Shown: positions 28,506 to 38,128 of the stretch, piece by piece
Numbering within the stretch: position 1 is the stretch's first letter
Layout of the letters: each line of letters starts with the position of its first letter
NCBI RefSeq assembly: GCF_036208045.1
Contig: NZ_CP121472.1
Span: forward strand, 5,281,531 to 5,345,530
DNA from: Thiorhodovibrio winogradskyi
GTDB taxonomy: Bacteria > Pseudomonadota > Gammaproteobacteria > Chromatiales > Chromatiaceae
DNA length: 64,000 nucleotides
Direction: 5' to 3'
Position numbers and translations under genes: made by a program
Notes under the pieces: generated by a model
Database searches by the model: none
Told to the model about the DNA's origin: nothing
The model's input: the letters and a program-made list of their open reading frames with translations, nothing else

Positions 28506-29516
28506 GTGCTGCATTCCCAACCGCTTTTCATGGGTACCCGCTCTCAAGGGCGCCGAGTATTCGCCGCTTGTCTCCTGTGGCAGTCGGTCCGCGCCCTGCT
28601 GCTTGCAAGTCTTGTATCCTTACCCGCACTCGCGCAGGGCGATCTGCCCCAGCCCCGGTTTCGCCTCGGCATCGTCAACGAGCGTCTCGACCGGCCCGAT
28701 CATGCGCTTGAGCTATATGGCGAGATGCACCGCTACTTAGACGGGCGGCTGTTGGCGCATGGACTGGACGGGGCCGAGTTGGTCATCGCCGCGGACCTTG
28801 ACAGCATGCAAGAGCGGGTCGCCGCGGGCGAGGTCGATGCCCTGCTCGAAGGCGTGATGCCAACCCTGGCCATCATTAAGCGCGGCAACCGGCTGCGCCC
28901 TGCCTTGGTTGCCTGGCGCAAGGGCCAACGCGAGTATCATTCCGTCTTTTTCGTCGCCCAGGACAGCCCCATTGCCAGCTTGCACGACCTGGCCGGCAAA
29001 ACACTGGCGTTTGAGTCCCCGCGATCCACCTCGGCCTATTTCGTCCCCCGCGCCGCGCTGCGCGCTGAGGGTCTGTCCCTGATGCCGGCGGATGAGGCCG
29101 CGGAGCAGGCGGCCGGGACCGCCTCCATCATGGCTGAATCAGCGGCATTATCCGCGCCTGTTCGCTTCCGTTTCGCCGGCTCTGAACTCAACCAGGCCTA
29201 TTGGGTGCAGCGCGGCCGCGCCGATGCCGGAGCGTTTAACGACGGCGACTGGGAGCGGGTACCGGACAGCCTCCGCAAGCAATTGCGCATTATTCACCGC
29301 ACCCGCCCGCTGCTGCGCTGGCTGCTGTCATTCGACCAGGCATATCCCAGTGACAAGCGTGCCGCGGTGGTCGAGGTGTTAGCCAGCATGCATCTTGACA
29401 CAGCCGGACAGGCCGTCTTGCAGCAGGCCGCGCGCATTGCCCGCTTCGAGCCTCTGACCGCGGCTGATCGAGACAGCCTCGCCTACTGGGCCGGGGTGCT
29501 GCGGCAGTTCGACTGA
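28506..29516 (+). CDS. PhnD-like periplasmic binding protein
   Basis: 336 aa. A long N-region and hydrophobic signal segment (SVRALLLASLVSLPALA) precede a type 2 periplasmic binding fold. FRLGIVNERLDRPDHALELYGEMHRYLDGRL, DALLEGVMPTL and HDLAGKTLAFESPRSTSAYFVPRAAL resemble phosphonate-binding PhnD proteins. No ABC transporter follows; instead a GGDEF-EAL gene starts two bases after the stop. It probably serves as the ligand sensor of that signalling protein. An ATG at codon 9 is an alternative start. Ligand unknown. Confidence 0.78.
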   Translation: MLHSQPLFMGTRSQGRRVFAACLLWQSVRALLLASLVSLPALAQGDLPQPRFRLGIVNERLDRPDHALELYGEMHRYLDGRLLAHGLDGAELVIAADLDSMQERVAAGEVDALLEGVMPTLAIIKRGNRLRPALVAWRKGQREYHSVFFVAQDSPIASLHDLAGKTLAFESPRSTSAYFVPRAALRAEGLSLMPADEAAEQAAGTASIMAESAALSAPVRFRFAGSELNQAYWVQRGRADAGAFNDGDWERVPDSLRKQLRIIHRTRPLLRWLLSFDQAYPSDKRAAVVEVLASMHLDTAGQAVLQQAARIARFEPLTAADRDSLAYWAGVLRQFD

Positions 29517-29518
29517 CC

Positions 29519-31981
29519 ATGGGCAAACTCAACCGCCTGAGCACCCGATACGCGCTTTATTTTGCGGCATCCCTGACCCTGATCCTGTCCATCACCCTGC
29601 TGCTGGCAGGCTTTTTTCATTACTCGGGTACCCAGGAGCTGCGCCGGGAGCTGCAGCAGTCTTTTTCCTCCGTGCATTCAGCCAGTGTGCATGCCACCCT
29701 GCGCGCCAGTGGGCGCTATCTGAGCAACCGCCTGTTCAATCCGCTGTTCGATCTGGACATCAGCCGGCTCAATGAGGAAATTGAACAAATTCACGCCTGG
29801 CTCGACCCGGAGGCGGTGCAGATTCTCGATGCCGACAAGCGAGTGCTGACCGATGGCACCAAGAACAATCCTGACTACGGCGCACAGGTTGAACTGCCAC
29901 TGGACGTCCGCCCCGGCGAGCCGGTCATCGAGACAGCCAGCGATGCTTCCATCATGGTGTTCGCCATCGGCCATGACGACTGCCTCCACGGCTATGCGCG
30001 CATCCGCTTCTCGGACGCCAAAGACCGGGCGTTGCTCGCCAGCATGCAGCAGAAAGTCGATGAACTGTGGCAGGACTCGGCACGCCAACTCCTGCTGACG
30101 ACCTTCATTGCCGTGGGTCTGATGGTGCTCGCCAGTGTGCTGATCGGTTGGCGTCTGTCGCAATCGCTGTCGCGGCCACTGCGGGCGATGAGCGAGGCTG
30201 CCGAGCAGGTCGCGGCCGGTCGCCGACAGCTCGATTTGTCCGGGGGCAAGGACGACGAACTCGGTCGCCTCGCCCATTCGCTCAACGACATGGCCGCCAG
30301 TCTCGGCAAGGCGGACCATTTGCTGACCCGAGCGCAGGAGATTGCTGCTTTTGGCAGTTGGGAATGGCGCCGCGACCGACCGGCGCTGATACTTTCCCAT
30401 GGCGTCTGGCGCATTCTTGGGCTCGATCCGGGCGCTGTCGACGCCAGCGTCATCGGGCTGCTTGAGCGCTTCGAATCCAAGGACCGTGCCCGGGTGCGCG
30501 CCATTATCCAGGGCGGGAGCGGTGCAACAGCGGAGATTGAGGTGCGGGTGCGCCGAGCGGATGGCGAGACCCGGACGCTGATCCTAAAAGGCGAGCCGAG
30601 CCTGGACGCGGGCGGCCAGCCGCGCAGCTGTATCGGCACCCTGCAGGACGTCACCGAGCAACAAGAGGCACGCCAGCAGCTCATGCTGCTCGCCAACTAC
30701 GACAACCTCACCCGCCTGCCCAACCGCCATCTGTTCTACGACCTTCTGCGCCAGGCAATCAAAAAAGCCCACCGTCAGGGGCATCAGGTAGCCTTGTTGT
30801 TTCTTGATCTTGACCGTTTCAAGGCCGTCAACGACGCCCTTGGGCATGCCGTGGGCGACAAACTCCTCGAACAGGTCGCGCGGCGCCTGAAATCCGCGGT
30901 ACGCGACGGCGACACCCTCGCGCGGATGGGCGGCGATGAATTCACCCTCATTCTCGATGCGCTCGTGGACAAGACCGCCATACACAAGACAGCTGAACGC
31001 ATCATCGCGAGCTTTGAACGGCCCTTTGCCATTGCGCAGCGTGAGCTGTTCATCTCCGTCAGCATGGGTATCGCCCTCTTTCCTGGCGATGGCGACAGTT
31101 CTGAAATGCTGCTGAAAAATGCTGACAGTGCCATGTACGCAGCCAAGGAGCGCGGCAAGGGCTGCTTCCATTTTTTCACCCAGGAACTCGACCGCCTGGC
31201 GCACGAGCGTTTCGTGATTGAGCATGCCCTGCGGCAGGCCATTGAGCGGCGCGAATTCGCGCTCCACTACCAGCCCCAGGTGCGAACCCAAGACGGCCAG
31301 GTGGTTGGCTTGGAAGCCCTGCTACGTTGGCATCGCCCGGATGCGCCGGACAGCTCCCCGGCAGCTTTCGTGCCTATTCTCGAAGACACCGGCATGATCA
31401 CCCAGCTCACCGCCGGTGTGTTGCGCGAAAGCTGCAATGCCCTGCTAGAATTGCAGCAACGCGGCTTTCACCACCTACGCATGGCGATCAACCTGTCGGC
31501 GCGCCAATTTCAGGATCCGCGCCTGCCGGCCATGATCGATGCCGAACTCAGTCGCAGCGGCCTGAGCCCCGAGCGCCTGGAGATGGAAATCACCGAAAGC
31601 ACCCTGCTCGATCACGACCAGAGCCAGCGCAATGCCGATGCCCTGGCCGAGCGCCACATTCGCCTGGCCATCGACGACTTCGGAACCGGCTACTCCTCAC
31701 TGAGCTACCTCAAACGCCTCGACGTCGATATTCTGAAAATCGACCGGTCCTTCGTCGACCACCTACTCGATGACCCGGATGATGCCCAGATTGTCACCAC
31801 CGTACTGGCCCTAGCGCGCGGGCTGCATATTGAGAGCATCGCCGAAGGGGTGGAGAATGCGGATCAGTTCGAGCGCCTGCGACAATTGGGCTGCGACCTG
31901 GTACAGGGGTATTTCGTGGCTCGCCCACTGCCCTTGTCGGTTCTGCTCGACTGGATGCGCGCGCGCCCAAGCGCGCCTTGA
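29519..31981 (+). CDS. membrane sensor with HAMP, PAS, GGDEF and EAL domains
   Basis: 820 aa. Two transmembrane helices (residues ~13-35 and ~195-215) flank a periplasmic sensor domain; a HAMP segment, a PAS domain (~270-385), a GGDEF domain with intact RMGGDEFTLIL and an EAL domain with intact VVGLEALLRWHRP follow, then TESTLLD and IDDFGTGYSSLSYLKRL. Both catalytic signatures look active, so it may make and break cyclic di-GMP. It starts two bases after the PhnD-like gene, suggesting that the binding protein controls it. Confidence 0.9.
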   Translation: MGKLNRLSTRYALYFAASLTLILSITLLLAGFFHYSGTQELRRELQQSFSSVHSASVHATLRASGRYLSNRLFNPLFDLDISRLNEEIEQIHAWLDPEAVQILDADKRVLTDGTKNNPDYGAQVELPLDVRPGEPVIETASDASIMVFAIGHDDCLHGYARIRFSDAKDRALLASMQQKVDELWQDSARQLLLTTFIAVGLMVLASVLIGWRLSQSLSRPLRAMSEAAEQVAAGRRQLDLSGGKDDELGRLAHSLNDMAASLGKADHLLTRAQEIAAFGSWEWRRDRPALILSHGVWRILGLDPGAVDASVIGLLERFESKDRARVRAIIQGGSGATAEIEVRVRRADGETRTLILKGEPSLDAGGQPRSCIGTLQDVTEQQEARQQLMLLANYDNLTRLPNRHLFYDLLRQAIKKAHRQGHQVALLFLDLDRFKAVNDALGHAVGDKLLEQVARRLKSAVRDGDTLARMGGDEFTLILDALVDKTAIHKTAERIIASFERPFAIAQRELFISVSMGIALFPGDGDSSEMLLKNADSAMYAAKERGKGCFHFFTQELDRLAHERFVIEHALRQAIERREFALHYQPQVRTQDGQVVGLEALLRWHRPDAPDSSPAAFVPILEDTGMITQLTAGVLRESCNALLELQQRGFHHLRMAINLSARQFQDPRLPAMIDAELSRSGLSPERLEMEITESTLLDHDQSQRNADALAERHIRLAIDDFGTGYSSLSYLKRLDVDILKIDRSFVDHLLDDPDDAQIVTTVLALARGLHIESIAEGVENADQFERLRQLGCDLVQGYFVARPLPLSVLLDWMRARPSAP

Positions 31982-32095
31982 ATTGGTATAGTCTGAGCGC
32001 TGGATTTGTTCCCCTCCAGCCTGCGCTTGCGTTGCCTGCGCCACCGGGCTCCCTATCCATCATACTCCTCCCGTACACCATGCTGTCCCCGCCCA

Positions 32096-34366
32096 ATGGT
32101 TCAGTCCGTATCCACTCTTCCTGATTCGACGCTGGAGGATCGCCCGGCAGCGGATGTCTGGCTGCACTCGCTTGCCGCGCACTACGAGCCCAAGGCGCAT
32201 AAACGCATCGCCGCCGCCTGCGCGCTAATGATCAACTGCTGGGGCAAGATGCGACTCGATACCGGCGAGAGCAAGGCTCGCCATCGCCTCGCCACCGCCG
32301 ATATTCTGTTTAACCTACGCATGGATGCCGACACCCTGTGCGCGGCCTTGCTCAATGGCTGCCTGACACCTCAAGGGCCGAGCGAAGAGACCCTGGCCGA
32401 GCGCTTCGGCCCTGGCATCGCGCGCATGGTCGCCGACCTGGGACGTATCGGCGCCCTGACCCAGGTCACGCGCATCATCGCCGAGAAAGACCAGCACGAG
32501 CATGAGGAAAACCTGCGCCGCCTGCTGCTCGGCATCGCCGAGGACGTGCGCGTGGTGCTGGTGGTGCTGGCCGAGCGGCTGCAGCTGATGCGCGCCGCCA
32601 AGCCGCTTGAGCCCGCCCGTCAGATGGCCCTGGCCGAGGATACCGAGCGCGTCTACGCACCTCTGGCCAATCGGCTCGGCGTGTGGCAGATCAAATGGGA
32701 ACTCGAGGATCTGGCGCTGCGCTATCGCCATCCCAAGGAATACAAACGCGTCGCCAACGCCCTGCGCGAGCGCCGTGCCGAGCGCCAGGACTATATCGCT
32801 CGCGTGATCGAACGGCTCAACGAGGAGTTCGCGCGCGCTGGCATCGCGGCTCAGATCAGCGGGCGGCCCAAGCACATCTATAGCATCTGGCGCAAAATGC
32901 GGCGCAAGCGGGTTGAGTTCGAACAGATCTTCGACCTGCGCGCGCTGCGCGTCATCGTTGCCGACATTCCCGCCTGCTATGCCGCGCTCGGGGTTGTTCA
33001 CGGCCTCTGGCGGCACATCCCGCACGAGTTCGATGATTACATCGCCACGCCCAAGGGCAATCTTTATCGCTCTCTGCATACGGCAGTCATTGGTCCCGAG
33101 GACAAACCGCTAGAGGTGCAAATCCGCACCCAGGAGATGCACGAGCATGCGGAACTGGGCGTGGCCGCGCACTGGGCCTACAAGGAAGCCGCCGGCCATG
33201 ACGCGGATTTCCAGCGCCGGGTGGTATGGATGCGCAACTGGCTCGAGCTACAGAACGACTGCGACCAAAGCGGCGAACTGCTGGCGCGTTTCAAGGCCGA
33301 GTGCGAGCCCGCGCATGTCTATGTGCTCACCCCCCAGGCCAAGGTCATTGAACTGCCCAAGGGTGCCACGCCGCTCGACTTTGCCTACGCCATCCATTCC
33401 GAGATTGGCCACCGCTGCCGAGGGGCGCGCGTCAATGGGCGTATCGTGCCCCTGAGCCATCAACTCGCCAGTGGCGAGTCGGTGGAGATACTGACCCAAA
33501 AGAACGCCAGCCCGAGCCGCGATTGGCTCAGCCCGCATCAGCATTACATGGTGACCTCGCGCGCGCGCAACCGGGTGCGCCAGTGGTTCAAGTCGCAGGA
33601 CTTCGACCGCCATCTCGCCGAGGGACGCGCGGCGTTGGAGAAGGAACTCGCGCGCCTGAGTATCGATACCAAACCCATGCTCGATCAGATGGCGTCGCGC
33701 TACAACTTGCAGCGTGGCGAGGATGTGCTCGCCGCCATCGGCCGAGGCGACCTGAGCGTCGGCCAAATTGCGCGTCAAGTCGGCCAGGGCACTCAGGTCG
33801 GCGAAGCGCGTGCCCAGACGGGGGATGACACACCAGCCAGTCCGGCCGAGCATCGGCAACAGATCAGCTTCAAATCGCGGCGGGCCAGAGCGGGCACCGC
33901 CGGCGACAACAACCGCGAGCCGGATATTATCGTGCAAGGTGTCGGCGATTTGATGACTCAGATCGCCAGTTGCTGCAAGCCGGTCCCGCGCGATCCCATC
34001 GTCGGCTTTGTCACCCGCGGACGCGGCATCCGCATTCATCGCCAGAACTGCCGCAACATCGCCCACCTGCCGCCCGGTGATCGCGAACGCCTGGTCGAAG
34101 CCCGCTGGGCCGAGCAGTCATCCGACAGCCGCTTTGCGGTGGATGTGCGGCTGCTGGCCGTTGATCGTCGCGGACTGCTGCGCGACGTCTCCGCCGTCCT
34201 TGCCGACGCCCATGCCGATGTGGCAGGCGTAACCACCCACAGCGACAGGCGTGCAGATGTCGCCAGTATGCGCTTTACCTTGCGCATTGGTGGTATCGAC
34301 GAACTCAAGCGCCTGCTCACCAGACTAGGTCAAGTGCCCGATGTGTTTGAGGTTAAGCGTGTTTAG
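32096..34366 (+). CDS. relA: RelA, (p)ppGpp synthetase
   Basis: 756 aa from the ATG at 32096. The pseudo-hydrolase domain has lost the HD pair: the HD position of active hydrolases reads Asn-Gly (residues 87-88, ALLNGCL). The synthetase domain keeps RPKHIYSIWRKM, the EFDD motif (311-314), typical of monofunctional RelA rather than bifunctional SpoT, and EVQIRTQEMHEHAELGVAAHW. TGS (VYVLTPQAKVIELPKGATPLDF), zinc-finger and ACT domains complete the protein. It responds to uncharged tRNA on ribosomes. Upstream in-frame sequence to 32006 looks non-coding. It overlaps the next gene by eight bases if that gene starts at GTG 34359. Confidence 0.95.
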   Translation: MVQSVSTLPDSTLEDRPAADVWLHSLAAHYEPKAHKRIAAACALMINCWGKMRLDTGESKARHRLATADILFNLRMDADTLCAALLNGCLTPQGPSEETLAERFGPGIARMVADLGRIGALTQVTRIIAEKDQHEHEENLRRLLLGIAEDVRVVLVVLAERLQLMRAAKPLEPARQMALAEDTERVYAPLANRLGVWQIKWELEDLALRYRHPKEYKRVANALRERRAERQDYIARVIERLNEEFARAGIAAQISGRPKHIYSIWRKMRRKRVEFEQIFDLRALRVIVADIPACYAALGVVHGLWRHIPHEFDDYIATPKGNLYRSLHTAVIGPEDKPLEVQIRTQEMHEHAELGVAAHWAYKEAAGHDADFQRRVVWMRNWLELQNDCDQSGELLARFKAECEPAHVYVLTPQAKVIELPKGATPLDFAYAIHSEIGHRCRGARVNGRIVPLSHQLASGESVEILTQKNASPSRDWLSPHQHYMVTSRARNRVRQWFKSQDFDRHLAEGRAALEKELARLSIDTKPMLDQMASRYNLQRGEDVLAAIGRGDLSVGQIARQVGQGTQVGEARAQTGDDTPASPAEHRQQISFKSRRARAGTAGDNNREPDIIVQGVGDLMTQIASCCKPVPRDPIVGFVTRGRGIRIHRQNCRNIAHLPPGDRERLVEARWAEQSSDSRFAVDVRLLAVDRRGLLRDVSAVLADAHADVAGVTTHSDRRADVASMRFTLRIGGIDELKRLLTRLGQVPDVFEVKRV

Positions 34367-36617
34367 ACGGATCGCGCGGCTATCGGCCTTGGTGCTTACC
34401 CTCCTGCTTGGCCTGCCTGGTCTGTTCGCACTCGCCCCCCAGACCGTCGCCGCGGAGATCGCCCCGCTCGAGCGCACTTGGGACTATCGCTGGGGAGATT
34501 CGCCCGTCGCCCCGGACGGAACCCCGCTGTGGACCCAGACCAGCGAGGAAGGCGCATGGATTGCCATCGATTTTCCATCCAACCCACCCGGCCGCGGCGG
34601 GCGTGGGAATATCTGGTACCGGGTCACACTGCCGCCGCTCGACTGGCGCGATCCGGCGCTCTTTATTTTCAGCGTCGATACCATCGTCGAGGTCTATCTC
34701 GACGGCCAATTGCTCTATCACCATGGGACCTTCAGCGCCGAGGGCAGGGGTGAATTTGCCGGCTGGCCCTGGCATCTAATCCCGCTGCCGCGCGATGCCG
34801 GCGGTAAGAAGCTTTATTTTCGCGTGTTCTCCGACTACAAGGACATCGGCCTGTGGGGCGAACTGCTGCTCGGCGAGCGCATCGACCTGTTGCAACGCAT
34901 CCTGGCGCAATCGGTCGAGCGACTTATCACCAGCGGCTTTTCGCTGCTAATCGCCATTCTGGCGCTGATATTCGCGCCACTCGAGCGTGACCGCCGAGGT
35001 TTTGGCGCCATTGCGCTCTTCTCCTTCGCATCCGGCAGCATGTTGCTCAGCGGCGCCCAGGCCGCGCTGCTAATTGTCAATCGCCCACTGCTGTGGGAAT
35101 TCCTTGGTGCCGGTGGCTATTATCTGATTCCCGTCGCCATCGCGCTGCTGCTTGAACAATGGCTGCGCCCGGACAGGAGTTGGCTGCTGGTGATGATCCG
35201 CCGGCTGCATCTGGCGTATCTATTTGGTGCGCTCGCCCTCGCCGGACTCGGCTGGATCTCATTGGCCAACACCTACCCGGTCTTTGATCTGCTGTTCGCC
35301 ATCACCCTGCCCATCATGATGCTGCCAGCCTTGCGTCTCGCCCGTGCCGGCACCCTGGAGCAGCAGCTCATCCTAGCCGCGGTGGCCCTGCTCGCGCTGC
35401 TGTTGATGCTTGACATGGCAGTGGCGCACAATCTGCTGCCCTGGACCCAGGTTCCGCTCAACTGGGGCGTGCTCGCTTTCTCCCTGGCCATTGTCCTGAT
35501 CTCGGTGCGGCACTTTGCTAGCACCCAGCGCGAACTCGCGCTGCTGAATACCTCCTTGGAGACGCAGGTCGCCGCGCGCACCGCCGAGCTCGAACGCCTG
35601 GCCCAGGCCGAAGCCACCCGCGCGCGCCTGCTGGAAATGGAGAATCGCAAGGCCGCGGAACTCGAGGCGCTGATCGCGCGCGTGCAGAGCTGCGACAGGC
35701 TGGCCGAGACCGAGCAGGTGCTCAGCGATAGCCTGCCCGGGCTGTGCACACCACTGCCGGGGGCTTTTTACCGCGTTGGCACGGCCGTCGACAACAGCGA
35801 GCCGCGCGCAACCTGGGGGCAGCCGGTCCCGGATCTGCGTGAAAGTCTAGCCGCCCCGACCCCTGGTCCCGAGAGCGCGCGCGATTCGGTCAATACCGAC
35901 ACTCTCGAGACCAGCCGCGTCTGGCCGTTGCGTCTGCGTTATGAGCACCCGCAGCTCGGACGAACCGACTTTGGACTTCTGTTGGTGCGCTCGCCCGCGG
36001 ACGGAACAGCAACCGAGTCGATCCATACAATCCACCTCTGGTGGCGGATACTGGAGCGAGCGGTGGAGAAGATTAACCTCGCTCTGTCGCTGCTGGCGCT
36101 GCAGGAAGAGTTACGGGATCTGTCCTACCAGGACGGCCTGACCGGGCTGAAAAACCGGCGTTTTCTTGACCAAGTCTTGGCGCGCGAAATCGCCCTGGCC
36201 GAGCGCCAGCGCTCATCCCTGTCACTGGTCATCTGCGATGTCGACCACTTCAAGCAGTTCAACGACAACCACGGTCATGCCGCCGGAGATGCCGCGCTCA
36301 GGCAGGTTGCCACCCAACTTAGCCAGGCGTTTCGCAATACCGATCTGGTCTGTCGCTTTGGCGGCGAGGAATTTGTCGTGCTGATGCCCGGCGCCAGCCT
36401 CACCTCGGCCCGCGAGCGCGGCGAGACTCTGCGCACAATGGTTGCTGCCGAGCCGATTCAGTTCCAGGATCAGATACTCAGGCCTGTCACCCTCTCGGTC
36501 GGCATCGCCAGTTATCCAGAGCCGGTGACTAATCCCAGTACTCTGATGGTGCGCGCCGACCAGGCGCTGTATCGCGCAAAACAGGCAGGCCGCGACCGGG
36601 TCGAGTTGGCGGGTTGA
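34359..36617 (+). CDS. membrane diguanylate cyclase (7TMR-DISM-like sensor plus GGDEF)
   Basis: 752 aa from GTG 34359 (an ATG at 34341 would add six residues). A signal peptide is followed by a periplasmic jelly-roll-like domain (WYRVTLPPLDWRDPALFIFS, YLDGQLLYHHGTF), about seven membrane helices, a coiled coil (~395-450), a divergent GAF-like segment and a GGDEF domain with FGGEEFVVLMPG. The active-site GGEEF and the DVDHFKQFNDNHGHAAGD loop are intact, so it should synthesise cyclic di-GMP. It overlaps relA, pointing to coupled expression of ppGpp and c-di-GMP signalling genes. Confidence 0.88.
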   Translation: MFRRIARLSALVLTLLLGLPGLFALAPQTVAAEIAPLERTWDYRWGDSPVAPDGTPLWTQTSEEGAWIAIDFPSNPPGRGGRGNIWYRVTLPPLDWRDPALFIFSVDTIVEVYLDGQLLYHHGTFSAEGRGEFAGWPWHLIPLPRDAGGKKLYFRVFSDYKDIGLWGELLLGERIDLLQRILAQSVERLITSGFSLLIAILALIFAPLERDRRGFGAIALFSFASGSMLLSGAQAALLIVNRPLLWEFLGAGGYYLIPVAIALLLEQWLRPDRSWLLVMIRRLHLAYLFGALALAGLGWISLANTYPVFDLLFAITLPIMMLPALRLARAGTLEQQLILAAVALLALLLMLDMAVAHNLLPWTQVPLNWGVLAFSLAIVLISVRHFASTQRELALLNTSLETQVAARTAELERLAQAEATRARLLEMENRKAAELEALIARVQSCDRLAETEQVLSDSLPGLCTPLPGAFYRVGTAVDNSEPRATWGQPVPDLRESLAAPTPGPESARDSVNTDTLETSRVWPLRLRYEHPQLGRTDFGLLLVRSPADGTATESIHTIHLWWRILERAVEKINLALSLLALQEELRDLSYQDGLTGLKNRRFLDQVLAREIALAERQRSSLSLVICDVDHFKQFNDNHGHAAGDAALRQVATQLSQAFRNTDLVCRFGGEEFVVLMPGASLTSARERGETLRTMVAAEPIQFQDQILRPVTLSVGIASYPEPVTNPSTLMVRADQALYRAKQAGRDRVELAG

Positions 36618-36948
36618 TGGCTTGAATGTGCGCACCCCGTGTCGACCACGGCCATGGTGGCCACCGCCTGCCCGGCCTTAGTCAGGGCATGACGGCCTTG
36701 CTCGCTCATCCGTGGACGCGCGATGGTCAAGTGCTGGTCGGGTGGTCGTGTTAGCGCTCCATAGCGCCCCAGTTCGAGGAGTCAGTCATGGGGGTTGCGG
36801 TCAGCGACAACCAGTCGGCGCGGGCCTGACAACAGCCGCGTTTGTGACCATAATCGAGCCATGGCACTGATGACGCTGCTGCAAAGTTCGTTTTCGTGGC
36901 CAGTTCAGCCAGCGGATTTGTGGCGCCAGCATCCTGCCTATCGGCATT
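36618..36948. other. intergenic region
   Basis: 331 bp between the diguanylate cyclase and the Rpn-type gene (convergent). Short frames on both strands show no recognisable protein; I see no terminator or RNA here. It may be a decayed insertion, but nothing supports a specific origin. Confidence 0.4.
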
Positions 36949-37905
36949 CTACTCGGTGCTTGGTTCGGCACCTTCCGGATCAATGCCCGCGGCTTTGAGA
37001 AGGTGGAGCAGGCGTTCCTTTTCTTCGTGCTCGGCCTCGGCGCGGGCCTGTTCGACCTCGGCGCGCGCCAGCGCGGCCTCGGCGCGCGCCTGTTCGACCT
37101 CGGCGCGCGCCAGCGCGGCCTCCACCCGTTCTTCCGCCTGCTCTAACTTGCGTTCGATGTCCTGCAACTCCTCGAGAATCTCGTCTTCGAGCTCCATGGC
37201 GTCGGCGATCTCCGGTTCCGCGGCGGCCTGCTGCAAGCGCCTTAAGAGGGGGCGATATTCCGGCGGGATATCCTGTTCATCAATGCTCAAATAATGCCGG
37301 TCGCGGCCAGTGCGGCTCTGGTCGAACAATTGCAACATCTCCTCCACCGCCGTGCGGCGCTGGCCTTTCAGTTTGGGGATCTGAATCACGTAGCTGTCAT
37401 GGGTCAAGCTTTCAATGAAAGGCTCGGCTTGCGCCAGCGATTGCCCGGAGGCGAGATCCACGCAATCGCGGCGCACGTGAATGACCGGAGCCTCGCTGTG
37501 CTCAAGCGCGTGGCCAAGAAAATAGATGGTCAGAATCGGTATGCCTTCGCGGGTTTGGTCGCCACTCTCGCGGGTGACCATGCGGATGTTCTCCGGGTCG
37601 CGATACTGGGCCCCCAGATAGCGGCGAAAACGCAGGATATCGGTGGCGAACTTGGCTTTCTGCAACTCGATCAGAACCTGCCTTTCGATTCCTTCGACGT
37701 TGCGCACTCGGGCGGCGAAGTCCATGCGATAGACGGTCAGTACCCGCTTGCCGGGGCGCTCGATCTGTTGGGTGCGCTCCTGGGGGCAGAATTCCAGGCT
37801 GAGAATGTCTTCCTGCAGGATGGTGCCGATCAGCAGCTTGGCCAGCGCGTTATCTTCAAGCAGATACTTGAAGACGGTGTCGTACATGGGGTTGGCGATA
37901 TGCAT
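36949..37905 (-). CDS. Rpn-family nuclease (PD-(D/E)XK, transposase_31-like)
   Basis: 318 aa. The N-terminal ~220 residues have the Rpn/PDDEXK pattern: NPMYDTVFKYLLEDNALAKLLI, YRMDFAARV, RQVLIELQKAKFATDILRFRRYLGAQY. Such proteins promote RecA-independent recombination in E. coli. The C-terminal ~90 residues are a charged coiled coil built from a 14-residue repeat, AALARAEVEQARAE, present twice in tandem. The gene stands alone beside the integron region. Confidence 0.78.
   Translation of the reverse strand: MHIANPMYDTVFKYLLEDNALAKLLIGTILQEDILSLEFCPQERTQQIERPGKRVLTVYRMDFAARVRNVEGIERQVLIELQKAKFATDILRFRRYLGAQYRDPENIRMVTRESGDQTREGIPILTIYFLGHALEHSEAPVIHVRRDCVDLASGQSLAQAEPFIESLTHDSYVIQIPKLKGQRRTAVEEMLQLFDQSRTGRDRHYLSIDEQDIPPEYRPLLRRLQQAAAEPEIADAMELEDEILEELQDIERKLEQAEERVEAALARAEVEQARAEAALARAEVEQARAEAEHEEKERLLHLLKAAGIDPEGAEPSTE
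37035..37118 (-). repeat. 42-bp tandem repeat in the Rpn-type gene
   Basis: Two adjacent 42-bp copies (37035-37076 and 37077-37118) differing at one base near the start of the unit. Each encodes 14 residues of coiled coil, so copy number changes keep the frame. Confidence 0.9.
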
Positions 37906-38128
37906 GGCGCGTTTGGGCGAGTGGGGTTTATAGAGGGGCAGGGCGTGGTCATTCGCAGCCGCCGTTTTGTTCCGCGTCTTTTCTCAAGTATAGAGAATGC
38001 ATCACCTGACGCAGTCGTCCTCGCAGGTCGGCAAAGCCGGGGCTCACTGGCCAACTTGATCATGATCCCGCTAGCCGCGCCAGGTTTCCTGTTTCGTCGT
38101 GTCAGCCCGGAAGCCCACACTCCAGGCA

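Noticed and set aside
36618-36948. Possible transposase remnant downstream of the diguanylate cyclase
   Set aside because: No frame on either strand gives a recognisable motif.
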